Assembly (NCBI GenBank): GCA_014526335.1
Contig: JACTAT010000030.1
Coordinates: 396,946-460,945 of the forward strand
Length of the DNA stretch: 64,000 nt
Direction: 5' to 3'
Origin: Chrysaora quinquecirrha
Taxonomy: Eukaryota > Cnidaria > Scyphozoa > Semaeostomeae > Pelagiidae
Positions 1 through 9,951 of this stretch are shown here, in pieces (position 1 is the first letter of the stretch; each line of letters opens with the position of its first letter). The translations under genes and the position numbers were made by a program. The notes below the pieces were generated by a model that saw nothing but the letters and a program-made list of their open reading frames with translations, made no database searches and was not told where the DNA came from.

Positions 1-117
1 AATGAACAACAAACTAGATTCCTTTTGCAAAAATGATAGCATTAATAAAATCCATTTTGTAAAACCTGACGCAGATTGGACTAATCCAGATGGCTCTTTG
101 GACTAAAACTTGTATGC

Positions 118-539
118 CTAATGATTCTGCCTACATTCACTTACTGCGGAATTTTTCAGCTGAAGTTTACCATCACCCAATTTAAAAGACTCGCATCGTT
201 TTATGATCGCTCCTTAAAAATAATAAAAGGAAATTCGTCTGCTGAATCAGACATTCTATCCGTTGTAAATGCAAATAACATTCGGGCATGTAAACTCGTC
301 CGCAAGTGTACATACAGAGAAGCATGTGATATTTTCAAGGGTACTTTGAAGTCCAAGAACCCGAAACGAAGACAAGAAATAATCAATGTTTGCTAAAAGT
401 CCCTAAAATTATGACTGAATATGCTCGCAAGTCATTTCGCTTTATGGGTGCTAAAATTTATAATGAACTGCCTATTTACATTAGAAAGACTGAATCTTTT
501 AACGACTACAGCAAGCTTCTCAAGAAACATTTTAGTTGA
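118..539 (+). pseudogene. LINE reverse transcriptase, C-terminal end (remnant)
   Basis: This is the last part of a non-LTR retrotransposon polyprotein, downstream of the reverse transcriptase core. It starts with a typical 'TYCGI' turn, runs through basic helices to a cysteine codon near 393, then shifts frame. The second frame (390-539) carries the usual LINE tail 'VPKIMTEYARKSF ... GAKIYNELP' and ends in TGA. The RT active site lies outside the window or is lost. No intact start is visible, so this is a 5'-truncated or window-truncated dead copy. The AT-rich sequence after the stop (540-746) looks like its 3' UTR. The clade (CR1/L2/Jockey-like) is inferred from remembered similarity only. 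Confidence 0.75.
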
Positions 540-746
540 ACAGTTTTAAATAGTTAGGTAATATATTTTATTACCGTTGTAAATAGCTCATAATCAATAT
601 CAATGTAAGTTTTTGAAGATTTTTATAGTAGGTAAGGTTTTTATTGTTTTTCCTTTTCTTTTTTTTTCCATTTAATTTAATCAGGACACACGTTGATAAC
701 AGCGCTACATGTTGAAGTATAAATTCCTGTATAAAGGTTCGTATTA

Positions 747-1862
747 TTCGACACAATGGATCATGATATTCTTCTCGAAAAAATGGTCTATTTTGGCTTT
801 TCTGATTCCACAGTTTGCTGTTTTAAGTCATACCTTACCGACAGAATTTTCTTGTTTAATATAGAAAAGGAATTATCTTCCCCAGGAAAGCTTTCCTGCG
901 GTGTCCCACAAGGCTCAATACTAGGTCCTCTCCTTTGTCTTTTATATGTCAATGACAAACCACAAGCTGTAAGCTGTGAGTTACTTCTCTATGCAGACTA
1001 TACTTGTCTTTTATTCACTCACAAGGATAGCAAGAAAATAGAAGACCAATTAAATAAGGACTTTAACTCAATCTGCGATTGGTTTATTGACAATGAATTA
1101 TTCATACATTTTGGGGAGGATAAAACAAAATCCATCCTTTTTGGTACTAAACGCCGATTAAAACAAGCAAAATAATTTGGACATCAAATATGGTGACGTT
1201 GAAATAAAACAACACAAAAAGGTAACATACATGGGGTGCATTGTTGATGATCATCTTTCCGGTGAATCCATGGCAATAAAAGTTTTAGGTCAAGTAAATA
1301 AAGGACTAAAATTCTTGTACAGAAAACAAAATTTTCTAAGTACCTCGCTGCGTCGACTACTATGTAACGCTATAATACAACCTCATTATGACTATGCGTG
1401 CTCAGCCTGGTATCCTAATTTGAACAAGCGTAAATCTAAAAAGATACAGACCTCTCAAAACAAATGCATTAGGTTTTGCCTGAAACTGGACAACCGAAAA
1501 CATATTGGAACAAATGAATTTAAGAAAATTAATTGACTGCCAACAAAAGAACGATTCGAACAATGCATCTCCACGAAGATCTTCAAATTTTTCCAAAATA
1601 CATGCCCAGAATATGCTGCAGAAATTTTCCACTATATCCAACACAAACATAACACGCGTAGGTCAAATTTCAGCTGCATATACCTTATCGAAGTAGCATC
1701 CACGGTCAATAAGCCATTTCTTATCTATGACCCAAACTTTGGAATAATTTACCGTCAGCAATAAAAGCCAGCCCCAGTATTAATACATTTAAACAAAACA
1801 TAAAGACAACGTTTTTTAGCCATCTAGAAAAGATAGAGGACAACATGTTTCTCTTCTACTGA
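747..1862 (+). pseudogene. LINE reverse transcriptase, 5'-truncated (catalytic Asp lost)
   Basis: The reading frame enters at 'FDTMDHDIL' (747) and carries RT motifs in order: the 'GVPQGSILGPL' block near 901-930, then the active-site loop, which reads YADY instead of YADD (near 990-1002). Losing the second catalytic aspartate would abolish polymerisation. The frame stops at 1175, resumes one base over at 1177 (thumb and connection, 'YACSAWYPNL'), stops again with a TGA where a Trp is expected (1534-1536), continues, and shifts once more near 1740 before the final stop at 1862. At least two frameshifts and one stop make it a pseudogene. The 5' truncation inside the RT is typical of aborted target-primed reverse transcription. 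Confidence 0.85.
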
Positions 1863-2135
1863 TAGCAAGCGAAAACTTTATTTCCTGTTGTGCAATTATT
1901 TATAGGCTCTGTTTGCTCTTTTCATTTACCCTTCATTTTTCGTTCAGAGGGACCATAATGAAAACAAGACCCACATTTTGGGCCCGAATTATGCCATCCC
2001 TGCCACGTTTTCAACATCCTCATTATATTATAATTTATGCTGTCTTACATCGCCTTATTTTAATGTTCGGCTTTTCTTTTATTTAGCCTATTCCACTTTT
2101 CATGTATTTAGATTTTTGATTTTTTAGCGAATAAA
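1863..2135 (+). other. LINE 3' untranslated region
   Basis: Non-coding, AT-rich sequence between the LINE stop codon and its microsatellite tail. No other feature seen. Confidence 0.6.
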
Positions 2136-2161
2136 TACTTACTTACTTACTTACTCACTTA
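2136..2161 (+). repeat. (ACTT)n tail of the LINE
   Basis: About six copies of a CTTA tetramer follow the 3' UTR. CR1/L2-type LINEs often end in short microsatellites rather than poly(A). The tail abuts the truncated 3' edge of the Polinton polymerase, so it marks the junction between the two elements. Confidence 0.8.
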
Positions 2162-2162
2162 C

Positions 2163-2538
2163 CCATTTTCTCAAGACTATTCCATCAGTACAGATTTCAA
2201 AGTGACGATGATTTCTTACGTTTTCCATCGTCTTACCGAACACGGAATTGTTCATCAACTTGAACAGATCTTTTTCAAAGTCGTTTCTTGCATAAGTTCT
2301 CTTCTGGGTATTAAAATGAATGTATTCTTTCAACCATAGACTTTGCTTGAATTCGATGATTTCATGAACTTTTGTCAGCTTCAAACCCAATTCCAAACAC
2401 TGCTTCAAATTTCTTTCATGTATGAGGTATTCTTCTTTGTTAAATAGATTTGGTATTAGCTTCGGTGTTGACGTAAACATTTTCCATTGAAAAGTTCTTC
2501 GTGAGCGTTCTTTTGATGTTCTGATAGCATGTCTTCTT
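2163..2538 (-). pseudogene. Polinton/Maverick DNA polymerase B, palm fragment (third piece)
   Basis: This is the 3'-most surviving piece of a protein-primed family-B DNA polymerase of the Polinton/Maverick type. The frame reads through a basic region, then 'NDFEKDLFKLMNNSVFGKTM', which holds the KxxxNSxYG-like palm motif B, and ends at 'ENVRNHRHF'. One frameshift lies near 2480. The palm motif C (the YxDTD region) and thumb are absent because LINE sequence begins directly next to it. Its upstream side ends at the left target duplication of the 2.75-kb TIR element. In the family this enzyme replicates the transposon using a terminal protein primer; this copy cannot. Confidence 0.85.
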
Positions 2539-4833
2539 TAGCCTGCGTGCAGCCTCAAACTCTTCTTTCGCAAAGAGTAGAGTCTGCGCAACAATGAACG
2601 AAAGCTTGTACAGCTGAGTTAGCAAAAATGCAACCTCTTTCCGATGAAAACAACCGTTGGAGCATTCGCGAAGCGTTTTTAATCACCGCCTACTAGCATT
2701 TCGGGATTTGAGCAAGTTGTTTGAAGCTGTGTGTAACTCCGTAACTTTACGAAGAAGTTCTTTGCGATGAATTTCGAAACAAAATGATGTCTTGTATTTA
2801 AACTTTGCTGTATTGGACATTTATAAGACGTTTGGCCAAGAAAATCTTTCTGAAAAGCTGAAAAGTGACAAGTTCTTTGCTGTCTGTGGCCGGTGCCTAA
2901 CTCTTGCGTATAGGCCCGATTAACTGCTGGTGGATGCTGACCATTCATATAAAATTTATACGACTTCATCAGGGCATTTTTTAACAGTGTAATTACTGGG
3001 GAATGTTCCCCAGTAGGCCCAGTGCCTTCTCCAGTAGTGAGTGCCAAAATCATACAATTTCCCCAGTAATCTGGGCCCTTGTCGATTCCCACTTACCCAC
3101 TTGAATATCAACTGGTGGGTTTAAGTGAAAATGGCTGCCGTTGATTATCTATAACATGCAATAGCAGTATCCCAGAACCATCCACGCTATCCTTATGAGC
3201 TTCTTAAGTATTTTTTTCGGGTTACCTTTTACGGATACCTCGGATACCTCGCGAGCCTTCGTAAATTTTGAATAACTGGTGCAAAAAGAAAAACTATAAT
3301 TGTAAGCAGGTTTCGAGACAGTATTTGACGAATTCTCCCAGGGCCCTCAGATGTGGCAGCTTTTGGCCGATTGTAACCGAATCCCTTCATGACAGTAGAA
3401 TGTATTGTAGTCAATACGACCGTTAGCAGTGGATACCCCAGACTCTAAGCCACACAAAAGTGGAGTCAGTCGTTTCTCTACTTATTATGTTTCTGGACTT
3501 TAACTGGCGTCAGGCGATAATTTCAGTTAAATTTCGGCAAAACTTGTCTTCTGTTTCTTCCGTTTTCTTAAAAAACTTGGCTGCGCAAATTGAACAAAAG
3601 TTTTCTGAAATGATCACCAGAGCGACTCTAGCTACCCAATTTTTCAAAATTGTCCTGGAGAGCATGCCCCCGGACCCATCTAGATGCTTAGATGCTCTAC
3701 AGCCTAATTTCTTCAGTCCCTCTTGACACCTCCTGAAAAATTCTGTGGAATTGCGCCCCTGGTCCTTTGCCATTTCTCATTTTGAGCGACTGTGAAAATC
3801 TTTAAAATGATGTATTTTAGCTATCTACTTGTGGTTACTAAGCTTTTAGGCCCTTCTTCCAAATTTTCCCCAGCAGTGAAAATTTCTTAAAAAATGCCCT
3901 GGACTTCATATACCTGACCATTCATATGCTGACCATTGAACACTGCTGCTTGTACAGTCAATTCTTCAACAAAAACTTTCAATTGAAACTAAAGAGCAAT
4001 TAAATTAGTTGAACTTTTTTCTCGAGAATACCCTAAACACAGGCTAAAAGACCTGACAAAATATCATCTAGACAGCACCATCTGGTATTTGGTGTATGTA
4101 ACTTCTTTATCACTTGACTGGGAGGAGTATCTTCAGCCTTCACCTTAATCCACAAGCAAGCTTTGTCATTTGCTACCAGTTTCAGTTTTCAGATTTAATT
4201 TTAATGACCAAATACTGAGTGAATGTACATTTAATTAGGCACGGATAAATAAGGTGCAAAGTTAAGGATGGCTTGCAAACTGTTCACCAAATCTTAAAAG
4301 GTAAAGTTGGTGTTCTTTTCTCTTAAATAGCACTGAAAAATAATCTGACAATAATTATGGATGTCACATTATTAGTATCAACACTTCATGTTTTCAGTTT
4401 GTTAACATTGAAACAAGACTGCTTTGGGAAGGTTGACAAAAATATTTGGATTTTTGCTGCCCTAGATTGATTGCAAAGATTTAAATGGTTGAGCAAATGA
4501 TTCTAGTTTCTGAAGAAAGACTTACATTCAAAGGAAATAAAAACAGCATAAACTTTCAAAAATTGTGCCTACTAGGCACAAACATTTACTGGCAGTAAAT
4601 CCTTCATAAACTACCTCTACATAACTAACATCACAGCTGTTAGGGCTACTTTATAACATGGAAAATTTATTTGACGAGGTATTGTAATTATTTATACTGA
4701 TTAAGTTAAATGCATGTAATCTACCAGACAAGACAAGTAAAGTTAAATCTTACTATCTGTATTTTTTTGTTCGTTGTTGTGCACAGGGACACTGGGTGCA
4801 CCCTCTTCTGATAAACCAAGTAAGAGGAGTATA

Positions 4834-4856
4834 GGCTAGACTACTATCTAGTCTAG
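4834..4856. repeat. Short hairpin inside the TIR element
   Basis: Inverted CTAGACT ... AGTCTAG arms around a short loop. It is too short to interpret beyond secondary-structure potential. Confidence 0.5.
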
Positions 4857-5111
4857 ATGCCCAGAAATAAACAACTCGCTTTGGAAAATCCATGTCGTGC
4901 TTGTTTCTATTCTTGGCATGGCTTCAATTGATCAAAACAGTGCTTTTCGTATGGTAGATCTCCGGTAAACCACCCTTACTCCAACAAACATTTTCGTGCA
5001 GCAACCAAGCACACATTCGCCATTTTGTTTTGGCAAAGAAAGTGATCGCGCGACGCAAACCAGCCGTGTCTACGCGGCGCGACTATATTAAAACAATGAA
5101 ATTAGTATTTG

Positions 5112-5159
5112 ACCAATCAGCTCTGGTTGGCAGTTTTTTGCCAACCGGAGCTGATTGGT
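5112..5159. repeat. Inverted repeat, 21-bp arms, subterminal in the TIR element
   Basis: ACCAATCAGCTCTGGTTGGCA (5112-5132) pairs with its complement at 5139-5159 with one mismatch around a 6-base T-rich loop. It lies about 55 bp inside the right TIR. It could be an older nested MITE or a cruciform transposase-binding region. Confidence 0.8.
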
Positions 5160-5289
5160 TAATAAACAATGGACATACAAAAGATTTACCGCTTGGGTTC
5201 GTTTGAAAAAGAGGCCCGTACAAGCTTTCGTTCATTGTTGCGCAGACTCTACTCTTTCGGTTAGATGAGTTGAGGCTGCATGCAGGCTA

Positions 5290-5909
5290 GTCTTCTTGAA
5301 CTTGCAATCTTTGCGGCGCCAATGGTAGATCTGCATGACAATCGTGTAACTCGACTGGATATTCCAAATCGACTTTGAGAATATAACGAACATCTTCATT
5401 CGATCTTGTCAGCAAAGCTTGGATGTCTATATTTCTGTTTTCTTCTTGTATAAACTGCTTGAAACCACCGTATGGCATTGGTTGCGACATTGCCCATCCA
5501 TAGAGATTGTTTGCATCTAGATACATAAGCGTGTTGTTTTCTGTTGATTTGGCATGACGTTTCACTGCTATCGAGACACCACCCAGCTTGACACCAGTAA
5601 CCTTTAGCAATCGCATCCCAGGCCAGTGAAGGAGCAGTTAGATAATGTGCAGGATCGAGTCCGAAGAGTAGAATTCCAGACTCTGTGCTCTGAACGATTC
5701 GAATATATCAGTCAACAGCAACACATCAGTTTTCAAGTATAGTTCTTGATAATCTTGAAAAGCATGTTCATAATCTTCATCACTGATGTTAGAATCACTG
5801 TGTTTGTTGTAAAATGCTTCTTTCGGTGGTAGAGATGTTTCTTCCATTTTCTCTGCATTATCCACCCATTCTTAGGGATAAACAACTTTTCTTGTCAGCA
5901 ACTCAAATG
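5290..5909 (-). pseudogene. Polinton/Maverick DNA polymerase B, middle piece
   Basis: This is the central part of the same polymerase. Reading from 5909 downward it includes 'YLKTDVLLLTDIFESFR' (end of the exonuclease domain, family-B-specific), a Trp/Asp segment, then 'LDANNLYGWAMSQPMPYGGF', the palm motif A region with the Asp that binds metal. It ends at 'LPLAPQRLQVQED', directly at the 8-bp duplication of the TIR element. Two frameshifts lie near 5616-5645, so this piece alone is not translatable. Its upstream end is the AAATG duplication of the BEL element, across which the reading frame continues at 12197. Confidence 0.88.
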
Positions 5910-6206
5910 TGTAGAGAAATTGACGAGTAAAGACTCTGTTCATTCAATTATACTCGTAGCAATATTAATTCATATCATTATATACAAAAAAATAACAAGA
6001 GAAGAGGACTGTATAAATTCAAAGATTACTTATCTCAGCGATTTGTCAGATTTCATTCTAGTAAGTGTCTTCGAAGAGTATATATAAGAGTGTTCAGTTT
6101 AGTTCAAAGAATTGTTCAGAATAAGATTCAAGTTCGTCTAATTTACGCATAGTAGTTTACGCATAATTTGCATAACAATGCAGGTTAAAGTCCAAATTCC
6201 TCCACA
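5910..6206 (-). repeat. BEL element 3' LTR (297 bp)
   Basis: Nearly identical to 11906-12196. Differences are two short TA-type insertions (near 5943 and 6083) and about three point changes. In sense it begins TGTGGAGGAATTTGG and ends CTCTACA. Confidence 0.95.
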
Positions 6207-6216
6207 CTCCCCTCTT
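6207..6216 (-). promoter_or_regulatory. BEL polypurine tract
   Basis: Read on the minus strand, AAGAGGGGAG sits directly before the 3' LTR start TGTGGAGG. This is where plus-strand DNA synthesis of an LTR element is primed. Confidence 0.75.
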
Positions 6217-6240
6217 GACCAGCAATTAAATACGTTAAGT

Positions 6241-9200
6241 CTAGCTTTCTAGCTGGTCAATCCTACTGAATAAATTTATACGTTCATTCGCGATTGTCTT
6301 TGCCTTACGGCAAGATCGTTTTCCGAGTTCAGTTTCATTTGACATCACGTTCACGTCTTCTTCATCTTCATCTTCATCATAACGTACTTCGAGTGGGTAT
6401 AGTATTTGTAGAGGACGCTGAATTTTTAAGCCATTTGCAAGCTGAAGTACTGCTCCTCTGATGACATTGTCGTCACTCTTTAGAATTTTCGATACTCGTC
6501 CTAGTCTCCAGAAAACTCTGTTTTTCTTGTTTTCGTCTTCGATTGTCACAATTTTGTTGAGACTGACTACAGGTTCATTATTCTTCTTTATAATCATCTT
6601 GTGACGTTCACGTAGATTTACGAGATAATCCTTTTTCCAACGAGACCAAACAAAAGTGTTGTATAATTTTAGAAATGTGCAGTTTCCGTGCTCGCAATCT
6701 GTCCGGTTTAATCGAGTAATCTTGATCTTTCTCCTTGTCAGTTAATAATTCAGGTAGATTCTGTATTCTTCTGCCATAAATCAGATGCGATGAAGTCAAT
6801 GGCTCCTCTAACTCCTCTGCAAATACATAGGTCAGTGGACGCGAGTTTAGAACAGCTTCGATGCGAATAATGACTGTATTCAACTCATCATAGGATAATC
6901 TAGCGTTACCGTTACATTTCCTCAATGCAGTTTTCACATTGCGAACAAGTCGCTCGTAGAACCCGCCCCACCAAGGAGCCTTGGCTAGCGTGTAATTCCA
7001 GGTAATGTTCAGATTTGAGAAATGCTTCCGTACTTCTGGTAATTGAAACAAGGCAGTAAGTCCCTTCTGAGCTCTCTTGAAGGTCTTCGCGTTGTCTGAG
7101 ACAATAATTTTCGGTAATCCTCGACGACTGCAAAATCGCTGAAAACAACGAATAAATGATTCGGTAGTAAGATCCTCAGTCAGCTCCAAATGTACTGCTC
7201 GGGTAGTTGCACAAGTGTACAGAGCTATGTATATCTTCTCAGGATGAACTGAACTGGATTTGATGTATAGCGGACCAGCGAAATCAACTCCAACAGAAGA
7301 GAAGGCGTGCTCTTCGGAAACACGAAATTCGGGCAAATTTGTTCGATTCGGAGAAGAATATGACTGTCCTTGGATTCGTTTGCAAATATTACACGGTCGA
7401 ATTAGCTTTTTCACGTACTGACGACCTTTAATAATCCAAAATCTTGATCGTAGTTCGATTAGAGTCTCATTCACTCCATTATGCAAGACCTTCTCATGAC
7501 AATCATACACAATTAACTTAGCCACAGGATTTTCTCTAAGCAGCAAAGCAGGATGTTTTGTTTCATAGGCAAGTGTAGATTTGCCGACTCGGCCTATGCA
7601 CCGAATGACTCCGGACAAATCCTTAAAGGCGCCAAGTTGACGACTCAAATCACGTATTTTTTCAGGCGAAAATTCTAATTGCACATGTCGAATCCAAGTA
7701 AGCTCTGCTTCGTTCAGTTCTTGTGAAGACAATTCGATGGATAAAGGGATTTCCTTCTTTCGACCACGCTGAATAAATCGGAGAACATATGCTGTTACCC
7801 TCAAGAGCTTACGATAGATACTATATCGTTCAGGATTGATAATCTTAGTAAGGCTTACATCGTCGCTTAATGTTACCAAGGAAATTCTATCTGCTTTCTT
7901 CAATTCTTGAACACAATCAGTTGGAAGATCTTTAGATTCGGGTTGAGCTGGCCAGCAATTTTCATCAGATTGGAGCCATGCTGGACCGTTCCACCAAAAT
8001 ATGTTTTCTTGGATTTCCTTTGGATTGCAATGACGGGTTGGCAGATCAGCGGGATTCAGAGTACCTGGACAGTGAGCCCATAATTTGTCAGAAGTCAAAC
8101 GGCGAATCTCCTGAACCCTGTTCTCGACGAACATTTTCCACTCTTTGCCTTTACCCTTAATCCAGTATAATGCTGTTATCGAATCGGTCCAGCACCTTTT
8201 TATTTCTACATTCCATAGAGGTTCGATAGACTCCTTTACGCTAGTTATCAATCGTGATAATATGAGGCATGAAAGCAGCTCCAGACGAGGAATTGACTGT
8301 GAAGATAATGGCGCGACTCGAGTTTTCGAAGCAAGAAGACAGACTCTGGTTTCTCCATCAATAGATATCTTTGCATAAACGGCTGCTGCATAAGCTGCCT
8401 GTGAGCTGTCACAAAACCCAAATAATTCGATAAGTTCTGGTCTAGCGGTAAGGTTTCCAAAACAGAATCGAGGAATATTGATTTCAGTGCTGCGTTCAAG
8501 GCCTGTTAAGAGCCTTGACCACTCTTGTTGCAGTTCGCGTGTAAGAGGCTCATCCCATGTAAGATTTTCCTTAAAAAGACGTTGCAAGAAAACCTTAAGT
8601 GGCGTTATAATCGGCTTTATTAGCCCTAACGGATCATAGAACCTTGCAATAGTATGTAAAACATTTCTTTTCGTTGACGGTAGTTCTTTGGCATCTGCAA
8701 CAATTTCAGAGAGATTGAATACAAGAGCATCGCTGACGGTATTCCATAGAACACCTAAAACCTTAGTTCCTGCCATTTTTGAAGAATTGAGTTTTCCAAC
8801 AGAAGATTTTGCGAAAGACATATCCTCTTTGAATGAGAGGTCGTTAGTGTGACTGTTATCATTTGCTGTCAAAGCAGACGAATTTTCAGAAGAATTAATA
8901 GTTCCGAGTGGTTCTGTCGAGTTTGAGTTCCATTTACGAAGATTAAATCCACCTTCCTTCATCGTGGATTTCGAATGCTTATAAAGATCATAGGCTTCAC
9001 CAAGGGTATAACCTCCTGAGTTTAGGTCATCCGCATATAATGAATTTTTCAGCTTTTGACAAACCTCTGGATACGATTCCATATATTTTGCAATATGGTA
9101 TTTCAGAGTCCCTAGTAGAAGAAATGGACTAGATGTGACGCCAAAGATGACACGCGTAAATCTGTAGATAAGAAGCTTCGGGTCTTCATCAAACGGATTT

Positions 9201-9913
9201 TCAAACCACAAAAAGCGGAGTACATCCCTGTCAGCTTCTTCAATTCCAATCATCAAAAATGCTTACTCTATGTCTGACGTTAAAGCATACGGATAGAGTC
9301 GAAAGCGGGTAAGAATTTCTGCGACTGTTTTCAAAAGACAGGGTCCTTGATAGAGACAATTATTCAATGATGTTCCTTCATTAGACTGAGCCGATGCGTC
9401 GTACACCACGCGCACCTTAGTTGTTTGTTTATCTTTTCGCACCACGGGATGATGCGTTAGATAATGCACCTTTCCGATTTCGGATGATTTATTGGGGTCC
9501 ACTCTCTCGATTATTTGCCTGGATTCCTGTTCCCGTATAATTGAGTCATATTCCTTCAACAGTTCGGAGTCCTTTCGTAATTTAGAATGCAAGCCCGCCA
9601 AACGTTTATGGCTCAGCTGATAGTTGTCCGACAAAAGAGGGTGTTCCACTTTCCATGGCAGGTTCACTTCATATCGGCCATTCACGAAAGACAAGTTGTC
9701 GTGAAAGGTTTCTAAGACAGAGGTTTCCTTTGGTGATATACCCAAACTTTCTAAATTCCAGACATTTTGTACCATAAGATTAAGGTGGGTTTCATTATTT
9801 TCAAGAGATTCTTGAGTTTCGATTCGCAATACATGAGTGCTCTGTGTTAGATTGGCCTGCGTAGTGGTAGACCCTAGAGCATCGGGTACAGGACCAGACA
9901 AAATCCAGCCCAA
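6241..9913 (-). pseudogene. BEL/Pao pol: reverse transcriptase, RNase H, integrase
   Basis: Pol enters in the linker after the protease (9913) and ends with TAG at 6241. The RT begins in 9263-9913 ('VRVVYDASAQSNEGTSLN'). A TAA where a Lys codon is expected (about 9260-9262) separates it from an 882-residue frame (6608-9256). That frame has the RT active site YADD at residues 74-77, a Pao RNase H region around 270-400 ('GFCDSSQAAYAA'), an integrase zinc-binding segment with CNIC near 630, and an integrase core with 'GVDFAGPL' and 'SDNAKTF'. A frameshift near 6640-6660 moves the C-terminal integrase tail (ending in an acidic stretch at 6345-6390) to another frame. The catalytic residues I can see look intact; the copy is dead only by one stop and one or two shifts. 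Confidence 0.92.
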
Positions 9914-9951
9914 GGTTGATTCTAGTGCTACTGGGGTGCCTGGCTCCCCCC

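Larger units (their letters stand above)
2539..5289. mobile_element. Non-autonomous DNA transposon with ~75-bp TIRs, 8-bp TSD (hAT-like)
   Basis: The two ends are inverted copies: the left end begins TAGCCTGCGTGCAGCC and the right end, read inward, TAGCCTGCATGCAGCC. Similarity continues for about 75 bp (2539-2613 against 5217-5289). The copy is flanked by GTCTTCTT at 2531-2538 and 5290-5297, an exact 8-bp duplication. Removing one duplicate rejoins the polymerase sequence on either side. An 8-bp duplication is typical of hAT (also P and Zisupton) superfamilies; hAT is my preferred reading. The 2.6-kb interior shows no recognisable transposase, and the open frames at 2679-3092 and 3510-3773 (-) match nothing I know. 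It is therefore probably mobilised in trans. Confidence 0.85.

Noticed and set aside
8145..8378. Plus-strand frames over the BEL pol region
   Set aside because: They are antisense shadows of the 882-codon pol frame.
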